A DNA stretch of 47,545 nt from Allomyces arbusculus (lineage: Eukaryota; Blastocladiomycota; Blastocladiomycetes; Blastocladiales; Blastocladiaceae), in assembly GCA_027604705.1 (NCBI GenBank), contig JADHYV010000110.1:1-47545 (forward strand). Direction: 5' to 3'. Shown piece after piece: positions 20,056 through 29,756 of this stretch. The position numbers and the translations under genes are program-made. Position 1 is the first letter of the stretch, and the number at the start of each line of letters is the position of its first letter. The notes beneath the pieces were generated by a model that saw nothing but the letters and a program-made list of their open reading frames with translations, had not been told where the DNA came from and ran no database searches.

Positions 20056-20866
20056 ATGACCGAGTATGCCCCGCCGCCGCCCGCCATGACCTGCTGCAAT
20101 CCCATACCAACACCCGCCCTAGACCATCCGACCGCATTCTCGACCACCTCGACTCGGACGACGAGCTCTTTGAGGACCTCGAGCGCGACGATGATGACCT
20201 CGCCGGTTTTCGCGAACAGCGTATCGAGCAGCTGAAGGCCGAGCTGGAGCGCGCACGCGCGATGCGCGAGAATGCGCACGGCACCTACGCGGAAATCAAG
20301 GACGAGAAGGAAGTACTCAAGATCACGACGTCCACGAACAAGTGCGTCGTGCATTTCTTCCACAAGGAGTTTCGCCGGTGCGCGATCATGGACAAGCACT
20401 TGGAGGTATGGACCATTTGCGTCGTCGTGCGGTTTGAGGGGATGTGTGGTGTTGACGACATGGATGGGACGACGTAGGCGCTCGCGACCAAGCACTTCCG
20501 CACGCGGTTCATTAAGGTGAACGTGGAGAACGCGCCGTTTCTCGTCGACCGGCTCAAGGTCAAGGTCCTCCCGTGCGTCGTGTTCTTTGTCGATGGCATT
20601 TCCAAGGACCGGTACGCGCACGTCCTCCGCTCCCTCCCTCTCTCGCTGTCTGTCTGACCCGTCGCGCCGCATGTAGCGTGATTGGGTTCGAGGAACTCGG
20701 CAACACCGACGCGTTCCGCACGCCGGTCCTCGAGGCGCGACTGCTTAAGTCAGGCGTGATCACGCCCATGGACGGCGACCAGATGATGCCGACGCGACCG
20801 GCGCGCAAGTCGATCTTCGGGTTTGCCGATACCAAGGACGAGGATGCAAGTTCCGACGAGGATTGA
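20056..20866 (+). CDS. TXNDC9: TXNDC9 / phosducin-like protein 3 (thioredoxin-fold CCT co-factor)
   Basis: Exons 20056-20063, 20123-20405, 20478-20611, 20677-20866; 204 residues. The first coding exon is only 8 nt (ATGACCGA); joining it at GTATGC to the acceptor at 20121-20122 gives MTEPSDRILDHLDSDDELFE in frame. Then come an acidic and coiled-coil N-terminal helix (DDDDLAGFREQRIEQLKAEL), GTYAEIKDEKEVLKI, a thioredoxin fold with CVVHFFHKEFRRCAIMDKHL (no CxxC redox pair, as usual for the family), FIKVNVENAPFLVDRL and KVKVLPCVVFF, and VIGFEELGNTDAFRT. Relatives bind the CCT chaperonin and modulate actin and tubulin folding. The C-terminus is acidic (ADTKDEDASSDED). Introns 2-4 are fixed by homology; the tiny first exon is by phase and length only. 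Confidence 0.92.
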
Positions 20867-21130
20867 TTTCTGGTCGCAAGGCAAGGTCGCATTTGTATAG
20901 AACAGCAAGTACACTTTTTTGGGACCATGACCGTGAATGTCGGAGTCTGGGTGGACAACGTCGAAGATGAGGAAACGCTCCACTTTTTCGCCTAATCATG
21001 AATGCTGGCCTGTGCCTCCTCTGTCCCTCAGCGACACGACGCTCGCATCTGAGCAAAATCCACGTCTTGTTCGCAAAATCGGTCACGAAGACATACAACA
21101 AACCACACCCACTCCCTCCTCCCTCCGTCT

Positions 21131-22233
21131 CTACCGCCCAAACATAGCCACCGGCGCGGGCGGCCCGCCACCCGGATTCGTCGTCAACTCCGGATGCAAC
21201 CTCTTCCTCAACTCCCTTGCCTCATTCACGCCAAACCCGAACCTCAAATGCCCGTCGCGCGGCTTCTCCTGCACGAACCCGACCCCCTTGAGCACCGCCG
21301 CCGCGAGTGCATTATCCGGCAGTACTTTCGCCGCCACTTTGCGCACGACCGGCGCGGCCTCATCTTTCCGTTTCGCAAACACGGCCTCGAGCAGTTTTTC
21401 CAGCGCTTCCACGGGGTACCGCACTCCGGCAAGTTCGGGGCGGAACCCGAATTCCAGCACCGCCACGTCCGAGTCGGCGTCGGGCACGGACAAGTCGGGC
21501 GTGCCGCGCACTTTGGTCAGGGAAATGTACCCGACGAACGGAAAGCCCGGCGGCGTCGGCGAGGGGGTGTCGTGCGGCGGGACGATGACCGACCCGCGCC
21601 GGCTCGCGCTCGTGTCGGGCGGTGAGGGGAACTCGTGCATGGGGGTCAGTGACGGGGACCCCGGCGTTGATGCGGACGGGGTGCCGGGGGTGGAGGTCCC
21701 AGGGGAGGTGAGCGCCCATGCGGCGCCCGAGTGCTGGTGCGGGACGCCCAAAAGGTCAAGGTCGGCGGCCGCAACTTCCAGGTCGGCGCGCTTAAATGGT
21801 TTGCGCGCTTCAATGATGAAGAACCCAGTGATCGTGACAGCGTCGTAGGATGTCAAAGCGGTGTCGCGGAAGGCCTCGAGCGCTTCGGGCACCTGGTAGG
21901 CGAACGTCGAGTGGTCGCTGGTCGTGACCGTGAACTCGGCTAGTCATTGCGACGCATGGCACGGCGGCAGTTAGAATCAACGAAGATCACCCCGTACCGA
22001 CAGGGAAAAGGTTCAGAAAACGTACCGGTCGATGCCCATGACGCATACCAGTACCAGAACGCGTCAGTGACCAAGTCGCGCGCCGGGAATATGCGCATGC
22101 GGTCGGTCTTGAGCATGTCTTTCGTCTTCCGCGCGTGCGTCTTGAGAATCGCGCCGGGTTTCGAGGCCGCTTCGCGCATGCGCAGCTCAGTCGCCGATTG
22201 CCCGTTGGGCAGAAAGTCCCATCCGCGCATCAT
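21131..22233 (-). CDS. GNAT-family N-acetyltransferase (RimJ/RimL-like, Acetyltransf_3)
   Basis: Exons 22233-22026 and 21939-21131 (donor GTACGT), 338 residues. An N-terminal L-K-T-D-R-M-R-I-F-P resembles the first strand of RimJ/L-type GNATs. The acetyl-CoA part follows a long insertion: GYISLTKVRGTPDLS, then AVLEFGFRPELAGVRYPVEA and LEKLLEAVFA (the family's EIGF..L.P..rGkGYA.EA region, here without an obvious Q/RxxGxG/A), then DNALAAAVLKGVGFVQEK, equal to the 'N..S..ll.klGF' motif. A Pro/Ser/Thr-rich insertion of about 60 residues (TSPGTSTPGTPSASTPGSPS) sits between the first strands and the core, probably a surface loop. Substrate unknown. The second ATG at 22230 is equally possible as start. 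Confidence 0.7.
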
Positions 22234-22897
22234 CTTGGTGGAGAGGAGTAGGAGCGAGCTGTAAACGAGAGCCGGTGCGGTAGTCGACCAGGTCGGTCAC
22301 TAGAAGAGCGTTGTCGTCGTCGAGGTGCGCGGTTCTCTTAAAGAGCTGCGCGCTGCTGGGACCTTGTCATTTAATGACGTGCGGCGTCTAGTTCAATAGG
22401 TCGGCGCGCGTTTGTCGGACGGACAGACGGGTGCCGGGGCAACTTGCGGGATGCGCGACGATTGCGGTTGAAATGAGTGCAGCGGCGAAATCTTGCTGCT
22501 GCGGGTGAAGAGAGAGTGGAGAGAAGCAGCGCCAGGAAGCGCGCCGCCGCGGAAATGAGGACTGGCGGGGCTGGCTGGCGTCGTCGGCGAGGTGGAGAGA
22601 GAAGAACGATAGATAAGGCGAGAGCGGGAACGTTGTGGAGAAACTGTGATCGCCCACGACGGAGTGTGGCGAAGCGCAACCACACGCATGCAACCGACAA
22701 GCACGACGAAACGTTGGCCCGCCAAAACGTTGGCCCACGGTCAAGATTTTCCGTGCAAGCAAGCCAACCGCTATCCTCACGAATCCTCACTCGCTCCGTC
22801 CGAGCCACAAACAACGAGAACGAGCCCGGATACAAAATACATAATTATTACTGGGTCCACGCTCTGGCCGGCCACGCTCAACCGGCCACCAACTCGC
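22234..22897. other. Promoter side of the GNAT gene and 3' flank of TIM21
   Basis: Both flanking genes are on the minus strand. Only the two dyads at 22335-22345 and 22366-22378 stand out. Frames here lack motifs. Confidence 0.5.
22335..22378. promoter_or_regulatory. Two perfect dyads 100-145 bp upstream of the GNAT gene
   Basis: CTCTT-A-AAGAG (22335-22345) and GTCATT-T-AATGAC (22366-22378) are perfect inverted repeats with one-base centres, 31 bp apart. Their position upstream of ATG 22233 suits transcription-factor sites; no factor is implied by the sequence alone. Confidence 0.3.
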
Positions 22898-23943
22898 TCA
22901 AATCACGCGCACCGTCGTGCGCGACCCGTCCTTGCGGCGGCACCGCACCGCGCACTGGACATACGTCCACCCATTCCCGTCGCGCGCATCGCGCAGGACC
23001 GCATGCACCTCCCCGACCGCGTCGTCGGCCTCGACCCAGAACCGCAACGTCATGCGGCGCATGCCATTTGGTTCCTCGACCACAGCGTGCGGCACGTGCC
23101 GGTGCCCGCGGCCGCGCGACCACAACCACGTCCATTGATGTGCACTTTCGGAATCAGGGGTCGGAGCGGGTTCGGCTGCCGGCGTGCTGGGTTCGTCGGA
23201 CGTCAAGTCCGTAAACGCGCGTTCGGCCGCGTGCCACTGGTTGACGGTCCAGTCGCGCGCCGAGGCGAGGAGGGACTGCCCGCCGCGCCATTTCGCCGGG
23301 TCGTCGGAGGGTCGGTCGATGCGCGCGACGAAATCGCGCCCAAGGATCGCGGTCACGGCGTCGACGTTGCGCAGGCGGTCGGCCGTGTGCGCAAACATAC
23401 GCTGTGGCGAGTCGGACCCAACGAGGTCGGTGCCCACGGCCCAGAGGAGCGTGCCACCGACGCCGAGACTGAGCAGGACGATGCCAAGGTTGGCCGAGAA
23501 GCGGAACGCGCCAAAAACTGAGGGGTTGGATGGGATTGTGGGTCAGAGAGCTGGACAAGAACACATTTGCCTTGCAGGATCGCATTCAACGTACTCCGGC
23601 CGACCATCGCAGCGCCCTTTGGCGGGGCTTTCTTGGCCGCGGCGGCACCCGCGGCAGCAGCAGGACCTGCTGAACTTGATGAGCTGGTCGTTGATGAGGC
23701 CAGTGTACGGCGCTGTGGCGGCAAATTGATCGCGGCATGGTCCCGCGCCGGCGCGAAGCGAGCGAGCTTGCGTTCGGGATCATTTCGTGCATAGTGGAGT
23801 GCCCTGCGCGACGGCACCGTCGTGATCGCGTGATGGAATCGTGCCGATAGTGATCTTGACGGGAAGCAGGTTGGGACCGTGGGCGCGCGACAGGTGGGGG
23901 CTCGCATGGCGAGCGCGACGGTGCGGTAACTCGCAGCGCTCAT
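22898..23943 (-). CDS. TIM21: TIM21, regulatory subunit of the TIM23 translocase
   Basis: Exons 23943-23595 and 23517-22898; 322 residues. The N-terminus (MSAASYRTVALAMRAPTCRA) is Arg/Ser/Ala-rich with no acids, fitting a mitochondrial presequence, and is followed by an Ala/Ser/Lys linker. Exon 2 opens with VFGAFRFSANLGIVLLSLGV and GGTLLWAVG, the one membrane segment of TIM21; the intermembrane-space domain follows (SPQRMFAHTADRLRNVDAV, ILGRDFVARIDRPSDDP, EPNGMRRMTLRFWVE, GEVHAVLRDARDGNGWTYVQ). TIM21 tethers the TIM23 complex to TOM and to respiratory-chain supercomplexes. Donor choice: GTACGT at 23594 (used here, phase 1) matches other introns; a GC-AG alternative using GCAAAT would add about eight residues. 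Overall conservation is typical of this divergent family. Confidence 0.8.
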
Positions 23944-24121
23944 GGTGGTCGGTTGGCGAGCTGCTTTGCAGGTAATGCAGATCGTTTGTAACGATGATTG
24001 TCGTTAGATCCTTGGTTCGTTCAGCTGTGTGACAACAAGAGACCTCACGGCAACAACGCAGCCGAGCCCACCTGAGGAAAAAAAAACAAGGGATCGCCAC
24101 TGTCTCCCACTCACGGATAGC
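23944..24121. promoter_or_regulatory. Divergent promoter between TIM21 and the unresolved plus-strand gene
   Basis: 178 bp between ATG 23943 (minus) and the possible ATG 24122 (plus). Nothing distinct is seen. Confidence 0.35.
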
Positions 24122-25241
24122 ATGTACACTGAACGCGACGACGACGTCGTCAACGAAGAACTAGCACGTCATGGCGCGCTCACGGCCCCGCAACTACGCG
24201 CAACGAGACGCGCCAATGCGCGTTCGTAACTCTGAGCCGCGGCAAGCCGGACCGCCGCCTGTCTAAATTCGCGACTGGCCTTCCTCGCCTCCACTCCTGA
24301 GTCGCCGGCAACTCCCCGTGCGCGTTTGCGGCGCTCACACGTTCGGCAAGAAGCCCGGTCGCCGACAATCACGGCCGCCGACGCGCGCGCGACGCCTCGG
24401 CCCGGTCGGCCCATGACTCCGCTGTGCGCCGTGTCTTCCATCCCTCCCCCACCTCGGTCGCGTCGCTCCGTCGTGCGCGATGATGCCCGTGACGCGCTCG
24501 AGACCATGTCGGACCCGGCCGCGATTCCCGCGCGAGGCGATCTGATCCGCTTGGTGCACATCGCGTCGGCGACCTCGCTCCGGACTGCGATCACGGTCTC
24601 CGATACTCCCTCGTCGTCGTCTACCTTCTCGTCGGCCTGCTCGACGCCGACTCCGACTCCGGCTTCTCGCAAGATTTCTCGACTCTCGCGCGTCGGAGCG
24701 GTGCATTTTTGTTTTTGGTGTCGGCTCGTCGGGGTGCCGCGGATGGAGACGCCGATCGCGCGCATGTGCGTGTGATATAGCCCTTTTGGTTCGACCTCGA
24801 GGTGCACCCAAACACCAGGTTTTTGGCGGCGCCGCTCGATGGGATCGTCGAGGACGAGGAGGAGAATGCGGAGGTGCGCGACTCCGTCTGGCCATCTCGA
24901 CGGGCATGGGCGCATCGACGCCCGCGATCATCAAGGCCAAGCACGAGTCGAACGCGCTCGGCTCGACACTCGACCAAGTTTTGGGCGGGCTGCAGTCGGT
25001 CGTACACGAGCTGATGCCCATGGCTTACCCAATCGACATGTCCGTCCACGTCGCGTGCCTACAGGCTCACGTCAGGCGCGGCGCGCGGCGGTACTACAAG
25101 GGTGCTGGGACGGTGCTGCAGATGACCGAGATGCAGTTCCAGTCCTTTGCGTCAGCGGATCACGCGGCGGGCGCGGGCAAGGCGGGCGGCACGGCGATGA
25201 TGGAGGGCGGCATGGACGCGCGCCTGCTGCTCGATTTTTGA
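24122..25241 (+). CDS. Hypothetical multi-exon gene, exon joins partly unresolved
   Basis: Several plus-strand segments read like coding sequence with high third-position GC: ATG 24122 (MYTERDDDVVNEELARHGAL); about 24480-24690 (MSDPAAIPARGDLIRLVHIA, then Ser/Thr/Pro-rich); 24781-24873 (PFWFDLEVHPNTRFLAAPLD, GIVEDEEENAE); and 24936-25241 (ESNALGSTLDQVLGGLQSVV, HELMPMAYPIDMSVHVACLQ, stop at 25241). Plausible introns are GTGCAT (about 24698) to the TAG before 24781, and GTGCGC (24874) to 24935; the first join is unknown. The stretch L-x(2-3)-LD-x(2)-LGGLQ-x-V-x-HEL weakly recalls the DUF2365/BORCS6 family of lysosome-positioning proteins, but the match is short. Antisense frames exist, so strand is probable, not certain. 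A following frame (25283-25384) might be an extra exon. Confidence 0.4.
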
Positions 25242-26698
25242 GTCAAGTCGAGGGGTGCGGCACCCCAGTTGGAGCGGTGCGCGATGCGCGCGTACGTGGT
25301 AGAGAACGTTTCGGCGCAGCAGTTTACGGCCGAGCAAATGCAGCAAGAGTCCTTGCCGCTCGGGCGGTTGCCGACTTTAGGCTGAACGTAAACTGACAAT
25401 GGACGGGAGGATTGACGACTGAGAAATGGCAAGGTGTCGTGGATTTGCTATCGCAAAAGACAACTCGATATTTTGGGATTGCAGCTTGTTGCTTGGATGT
25501 GAGTGAGTGGGTGAGTCAGGTTGGATATTTTTCTGGTTTTCGCTTCCCACCTTCTTCCCACCTGCGAGTGGCAGTCCAATCGTGGTCAGGATGGCAGCTC
25601 AAGTTGTCAAGTCGCCAAGCCGCGGCAAAAAGAGACAAACCTCCCATCCCAAAATTTCATGGTTAAAACTTATCTTAATCCTAAGACACCTCCGCTTCTC
25701 AGACAAGCACGGTGGGCGGGTTTGCAATCGGCCGCGAATCCAAGACCAAAGAGTCCAAGCCAAGTCAAGCGGACCAAGCACTTCCAACAGTCCAAGACGA
25801 ACTTTCCAGCGGGAAGGGCTCAAAGACGCCAGACTGCACACCACGTACATGATGCCCTCTAATACGCGCTAACGAAGCTGTTCACGGACGATGGAGGTGC
25901 GGAGCTGTTTACTGTATGTTGAGGTGAACAATGCTTGCATTGCAATTCACAACTGCAGGCGTGAATGCAAAGGCTTGCCAACTGACCTGAAACTTGCCAG
26001 CACGTGAGTGGTCGAGGGCCCACAATTGACGATCTCGTCGTTTACATGTATGAAAACGCTGTCACATGGCCCTGCGTCCACAATCTTTGACCGTCCCCCT
26101 GCATGCTCAAACCCGAAGAGAGGACCAGTTTGACAGCGTCAATTGAGTGCTCATAACAAGGCATGCCCAGCGTGCAGCTGCTCCCCTCCACCTTCCGTCT
26201 GGCGCTCAGACCCAGTGGGGGACATGCCACTGCAAAGATTTCTTGGCATTGGCACAGAGAAAGCAGAGCGTTACGTGGTATTGCTGTTGGTAACGGTATT
26301 TCATGCGACTTCCCGACTCACGGTGGACACTGCTGTGCTGTTTCTTCATTCAGTTTCTTGTGGTTGTTCTTGTGTTCTCCACAAATCATGATCTGGCGCA
26401 AGGATAGAAAACCCTGATTTCACATCCCTTCATGGGTCATGGGAAACTGAGTCACTCCGATCAGGCTGTGAAGGTCTGCAGGGCACTGAGGCATGGAGGC
26501 ACGGAGGCTCTGCAGAATCCCGAGGCGAAATCCTCAAGGCGATGTAGTCAGGCGAAATCCCCACCGCAAAATCCCGACCTGAGGTATGATCCCCACGACC
26601 ACTCGGCAAAACGACCACCAGCACTACCGGCGCGCGACCATCAGCATCACCACCGCGACTGCACGCACTCTCTGCAAGCATACACGTTCAACGCCATC
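25242..26698. other. AT-richer intergenic tract, no gene called
   Basis: 1.46 kb of lower GC content than the rest. Plus-strand frames around 25412-25872 and 26143-26417 have atypical codon use and no motif. The stretch 26500-26600 repeats GGCGAAATCC twice about 26 bp apart. No terminal inverted repeats or coding remnants of a transposon could be identified by eye. The last ~150 bp should be the promoter of the gene starting at 26699. Confidence 0.45.
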
Positions 26699-28378
26699 AT
26701 GGACGCGCCTGCGGCCCGCAAGCGCCCACGCGCGTCGTCGTCGACCTCAACTATGTCCTCCATGTCTGCCGATTGGCCGGCGCGGCCCCCCGTCGCAATG
26801 CCGGCGCCCAGCAATGGCGTGAATGGCAGCGCAGCGCACCCAGATAATACCATGAGCGAGCCCGCCCCCGCTGCGCACAGCGACGTTGACATGAGCGACG
26901 GAAGCGACTACGACGTCGACGACCGCGCCGACGACGAGCTGGTAGATTGGATCTCACGCGCGCTTCTCGTCGATATTCATGGCTCTGACCCTACCGTCGC
27001 ACTCTTTCCCTCCAGGACCGCGCACGAGCCCGGATTCTCCACCTCGAGGTGCAGCTTGGCACCGCGCAAGACGTGATCCGCAAACTCCGGCTCGAGAACC
27101 GGTGCGCTTTCTTTCACGCGTACCGACTCGTTCTCGATGATGACCTACCCTGACCACCTCGTCCCCAGGATTCTCGCCCTCGCCCTGCGCCAGCACACTC
27201 CCGGGTATGACCGCGCGGGCCTCCTCGACCAGGTCAACGCCGACGTGGCCGCGTGTCAGGCCGCGACCAACGAGCGCAATCGCAAGGGTGCGCCGCCGGT
27301 CCTCTCCATGGCCCCACCACCGCCGTCAAGGTCGCGTGCGGGTCCTCCACCCGCAACGAATGTCGTACCGGCGCCGTTGCCACTGCACAAGGCGCTTTTG
27401 CCGTCCGCGGGATCCGCCGGTCTTCCTGCACATGTGGTTCCGTTACCCGCGTCACCACGTGGACCGAGTACGCGGACGTTGATTGTTTGCGAGTGAGCGA
27501 TTGACCATGTTTGCTGACTCTCTCACACATCGGCTAGTCACACCGCCGGCCCTCGGCAGCCCGCGTGCGCACCCGCTTGCGCCAGCTCCGCTCGTCGACC
27601 CACCGACACCGACCTCCAGCACCGGCGGCGACGTGACCGACTCGGAACCCATGGACACGTCGCCCGCGATCCCGCTCCCGGACTTGCCCGCGACCAGCAC
27701 CACTTCGACGAAACCGCGCGGCGGACGACGTTCTGCCGCGGCCGCAGCTGCCGCCGCGACCGACAGCGATGCGCCCGTCAGTCGGCGGCAGCGCGCGAAA
27801 CGCGCAGTGATCCCACCCAGCATGCAGTTCACGCCCGACGGGTTCCCGCAGCTACCGGCGGCGCTTGGCGCGCTCACGCTGCACGCGTGGGGCACAATCT
27901 CGAGTGAGGACGGGTACCACCAGGAGCGGTACATATACCCGATTGGGTTCACGACGTCGCGGTATGTAACTTTTCTTGTCAACAGATTGTTTCAGGCCCC
28001 GCGCCACTCACTTTGAAGCAACGTTCCAGCCAATTCGCGTCGGTCCTGCACGACGATCAAACCACGACTTACACGTGCACGATCTTGATGGGGGCCACGG
28101 GAAAGGGCCCGATCTTCCAAGTGACCGCAGCCGATAACCCGGCGCACCCCGTGCAGGGCACGTCGCCGACACAGTGCTGGTCCGGGATCGTACGGGCCGC
28201 CAACCTCTTGCGCGGGAAATCACACGGTGGCGCCACGTCCGGGCCCGAATACTTTGGGCTCACGCACGCGTTTATCGTGTACTGGTTGCAGAAAATGCCA
28301 GGCGTCGCGCAGTTGCCGCGGTATGTGATGCAGGACATTGCACTCGTGGATCAGCGCACGGGCGCAGTGGAGACGTGA
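26699..28378 (+). CDS. FYRN/FYRC-domain nuclear protein (TBRG1-like)
   Basis: Five exons: 26699-26941, 27016-27101, 27169-27467, 27538-27961, 28030-28378; 466 residues. A basic N-terminus (ARKRPRASSS), an acidic stretch (DMSDGSDYDVDDRADDEL) and a short coiled coil (RILHLEVQLGTAQDVIRKLR) precede a Pro/Ser/Thr-rich linker. FYRN: GTISSEDGYHQERYIYPIGF; FYRC: YTCTILMGATGKGPIFQV, then PVQGTSPTQCWSGIVRAANL and SGPEYFGLTHAFIVYWLQKM. The acceptor TTCCAG at 28024-28029 is chosen because it gives FTTSRQFASVLHDDQTTTYTC, matching the FYRN-FYRC join and leaving a 68-bp intron. FYR modules occur in MLL/trithorax methyltransferases and in TBRG1; here no SET or PHD domain is present, so a chromatin-associated regulator is likely and a partner unknown. 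Confidence 0.85.
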
Positions 28379-28815
28379 AGCGAGAGAACAGATCCGAAAG
28401 AGAAAAAACAAATCAGAGTGACGGTCAAATTTTCTTGTTTGCCCAAACTGCCGTAATCTGAGGAAAGGAGGGGGGAGGGGGGGGGGGGGAACGGCGTTCT
28501 GGGTCGCTCTTGATGCCGTGGGTGCCGTGGTTCCACGCTTCGCGTCAAGCGAGAGACCCCCGTATTTAGTTGTACTCCATGTTAGTTGTACTCCACGTCC
28601 AAAGGGATTGACAAACTGACGAGGAAGCCGCAAAACTGAATGAGAGTTGGCAAAGGAGAGGCGACGAGCGGTGGCTGCTGCCGGCCACAAAATATGTGTT
28701 CAAACCGTTTGGTCGAGTAATCCACGCTCATGTCCTCGTCATTGTCCTCACAATCACATCCCATGACCCCGTGCATGGTCTTGACGGAGTCGCGCCCACA
28801 CACTTAATAACAACA
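28379..28815. other. Convergent 3' flank with a 13-G run
   Basis: Between two converging stops (28378 plus, 28816 minus). Contains a G-rich block at about 28467-28489 including 13 uninterrupted G (28477-28489). TTAGTTGTACTCCA is repeated at 28566-28579 and 28583-28596. No gene. Confidence 0.5.
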
Positions 28816-29611
28816 TCAAACCCGACGCCGTTTTTTTGATCGCTCATGAATCCCAATCAGCCATTCATGGCCATCATCCTCCACCGTGTCACAGCATTCC
28901 TCGCTCCGCTCCAAGGCCGAGCAACTGCCCTTCAATTCACCATCGCGCTCCTCCACTCGTGCACACTCATCGCACGCGATCCCGTCCTCGCGCGCCGCAC
29001 ACTCGCGGCACGTGTCGCGGTAGCACCGCCGGTACCATCCTTCTGGGTCGCGCACCAGGTTCTTGACCACGGTCCATCGTCTCGGCACCCCCTGCTTACT
29101 GCCCGTTTCCTCGAGCTCGCGCAAGATCGCCGCATCTTCCTCGGCCGTCGCCGGGTCGGGTGGAATACACGCCCACAACCAGTGCGGCAGGTAGTCGAAT
29201 GGGTTCATGGCCGGGAAAAACTCGGTCCGGCCCGCGGTCGCAACGCGGTTGATCAAGTCGAGTAGGCGTGGGTGCGCGCGGAGCGCCAGTGGCACCAGAT
29301 CGCGCGTGCGCTTGCTCGTCGTGAACCGCGCGAGTTCGGCGGGGGTGATAGCGGCTACGGGAGCAAATAAGATTCAGTTGGGAAGCGTAGATGGTGGAGA
29401 GGCGAGTGAGAGGAGACACACGTCGCGGCGGCGTGTCGATATAGCGTATGCGGTGGTGGATCGCCTCGACGAGCTGGTCGTCGTCCGCCGTGTTGGACCA
29501 CTTAGTTTGCTCGACGAGGTCGGTGAGGATCGCGCACGCGCGCGCGAGCAGCTTGCGTCGCCGGGGTAGAAGATGGCCAACGACGGGTTGCGGTGGCGGC
29601 AGCGACGACAT
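28816..29611 (-). CDS. Hypothetical Cys-rich protein with C-terminal basic motif
   Basis: Exons 29611-29422 and 29354-28816 (donor GTGTGT, acceptor CCGTAG, phase 1), 242 residues. The first half is helical (RRRKLLARACAILTDLVEQT, LVPLALRAHPRLLDLINRVA) with a conserved-looking NPFDYLPHWLWACIPPDPAT. The second half has WTVVKNLVRDPEGWYRRC and a Cys series C-x4-C-x2-C-x8-C-x2-C (CYRDTCRECAAREDGIACDE) then further Cys, which could bind zinc, and ends in a nuclear-signal-like SKKRRRV. I do not recognise a family. The start at 29611 is the first ATG after a run with different composition; the next gene upstream on the same strand ends at 29757, so a joint transcript or a merged gene cannot be ruled out. 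Confidence 0.6.
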
Positions 29612-29756
29612 GGTTGCAGCAACGTCGTCAATGACGCTGTAAGCGGTGTGCGGGGTCAAAATGGGGCTAGGTCGTGAAGCAAAAAGACTGGCACATACTC
29701 TTTTGAGAAGAGTCCTTGCTGAAGAGCCGTCGACATGACGTCGGTCCACGAAAGAG

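Noticed and set aside
24169-24915. 248-codon minus-strand frame
   Set aside because: Looks partly helical, but it overlaps several plus-strand segments with better codon bias; kept only as an alternative in the hypothetical-gene entry.
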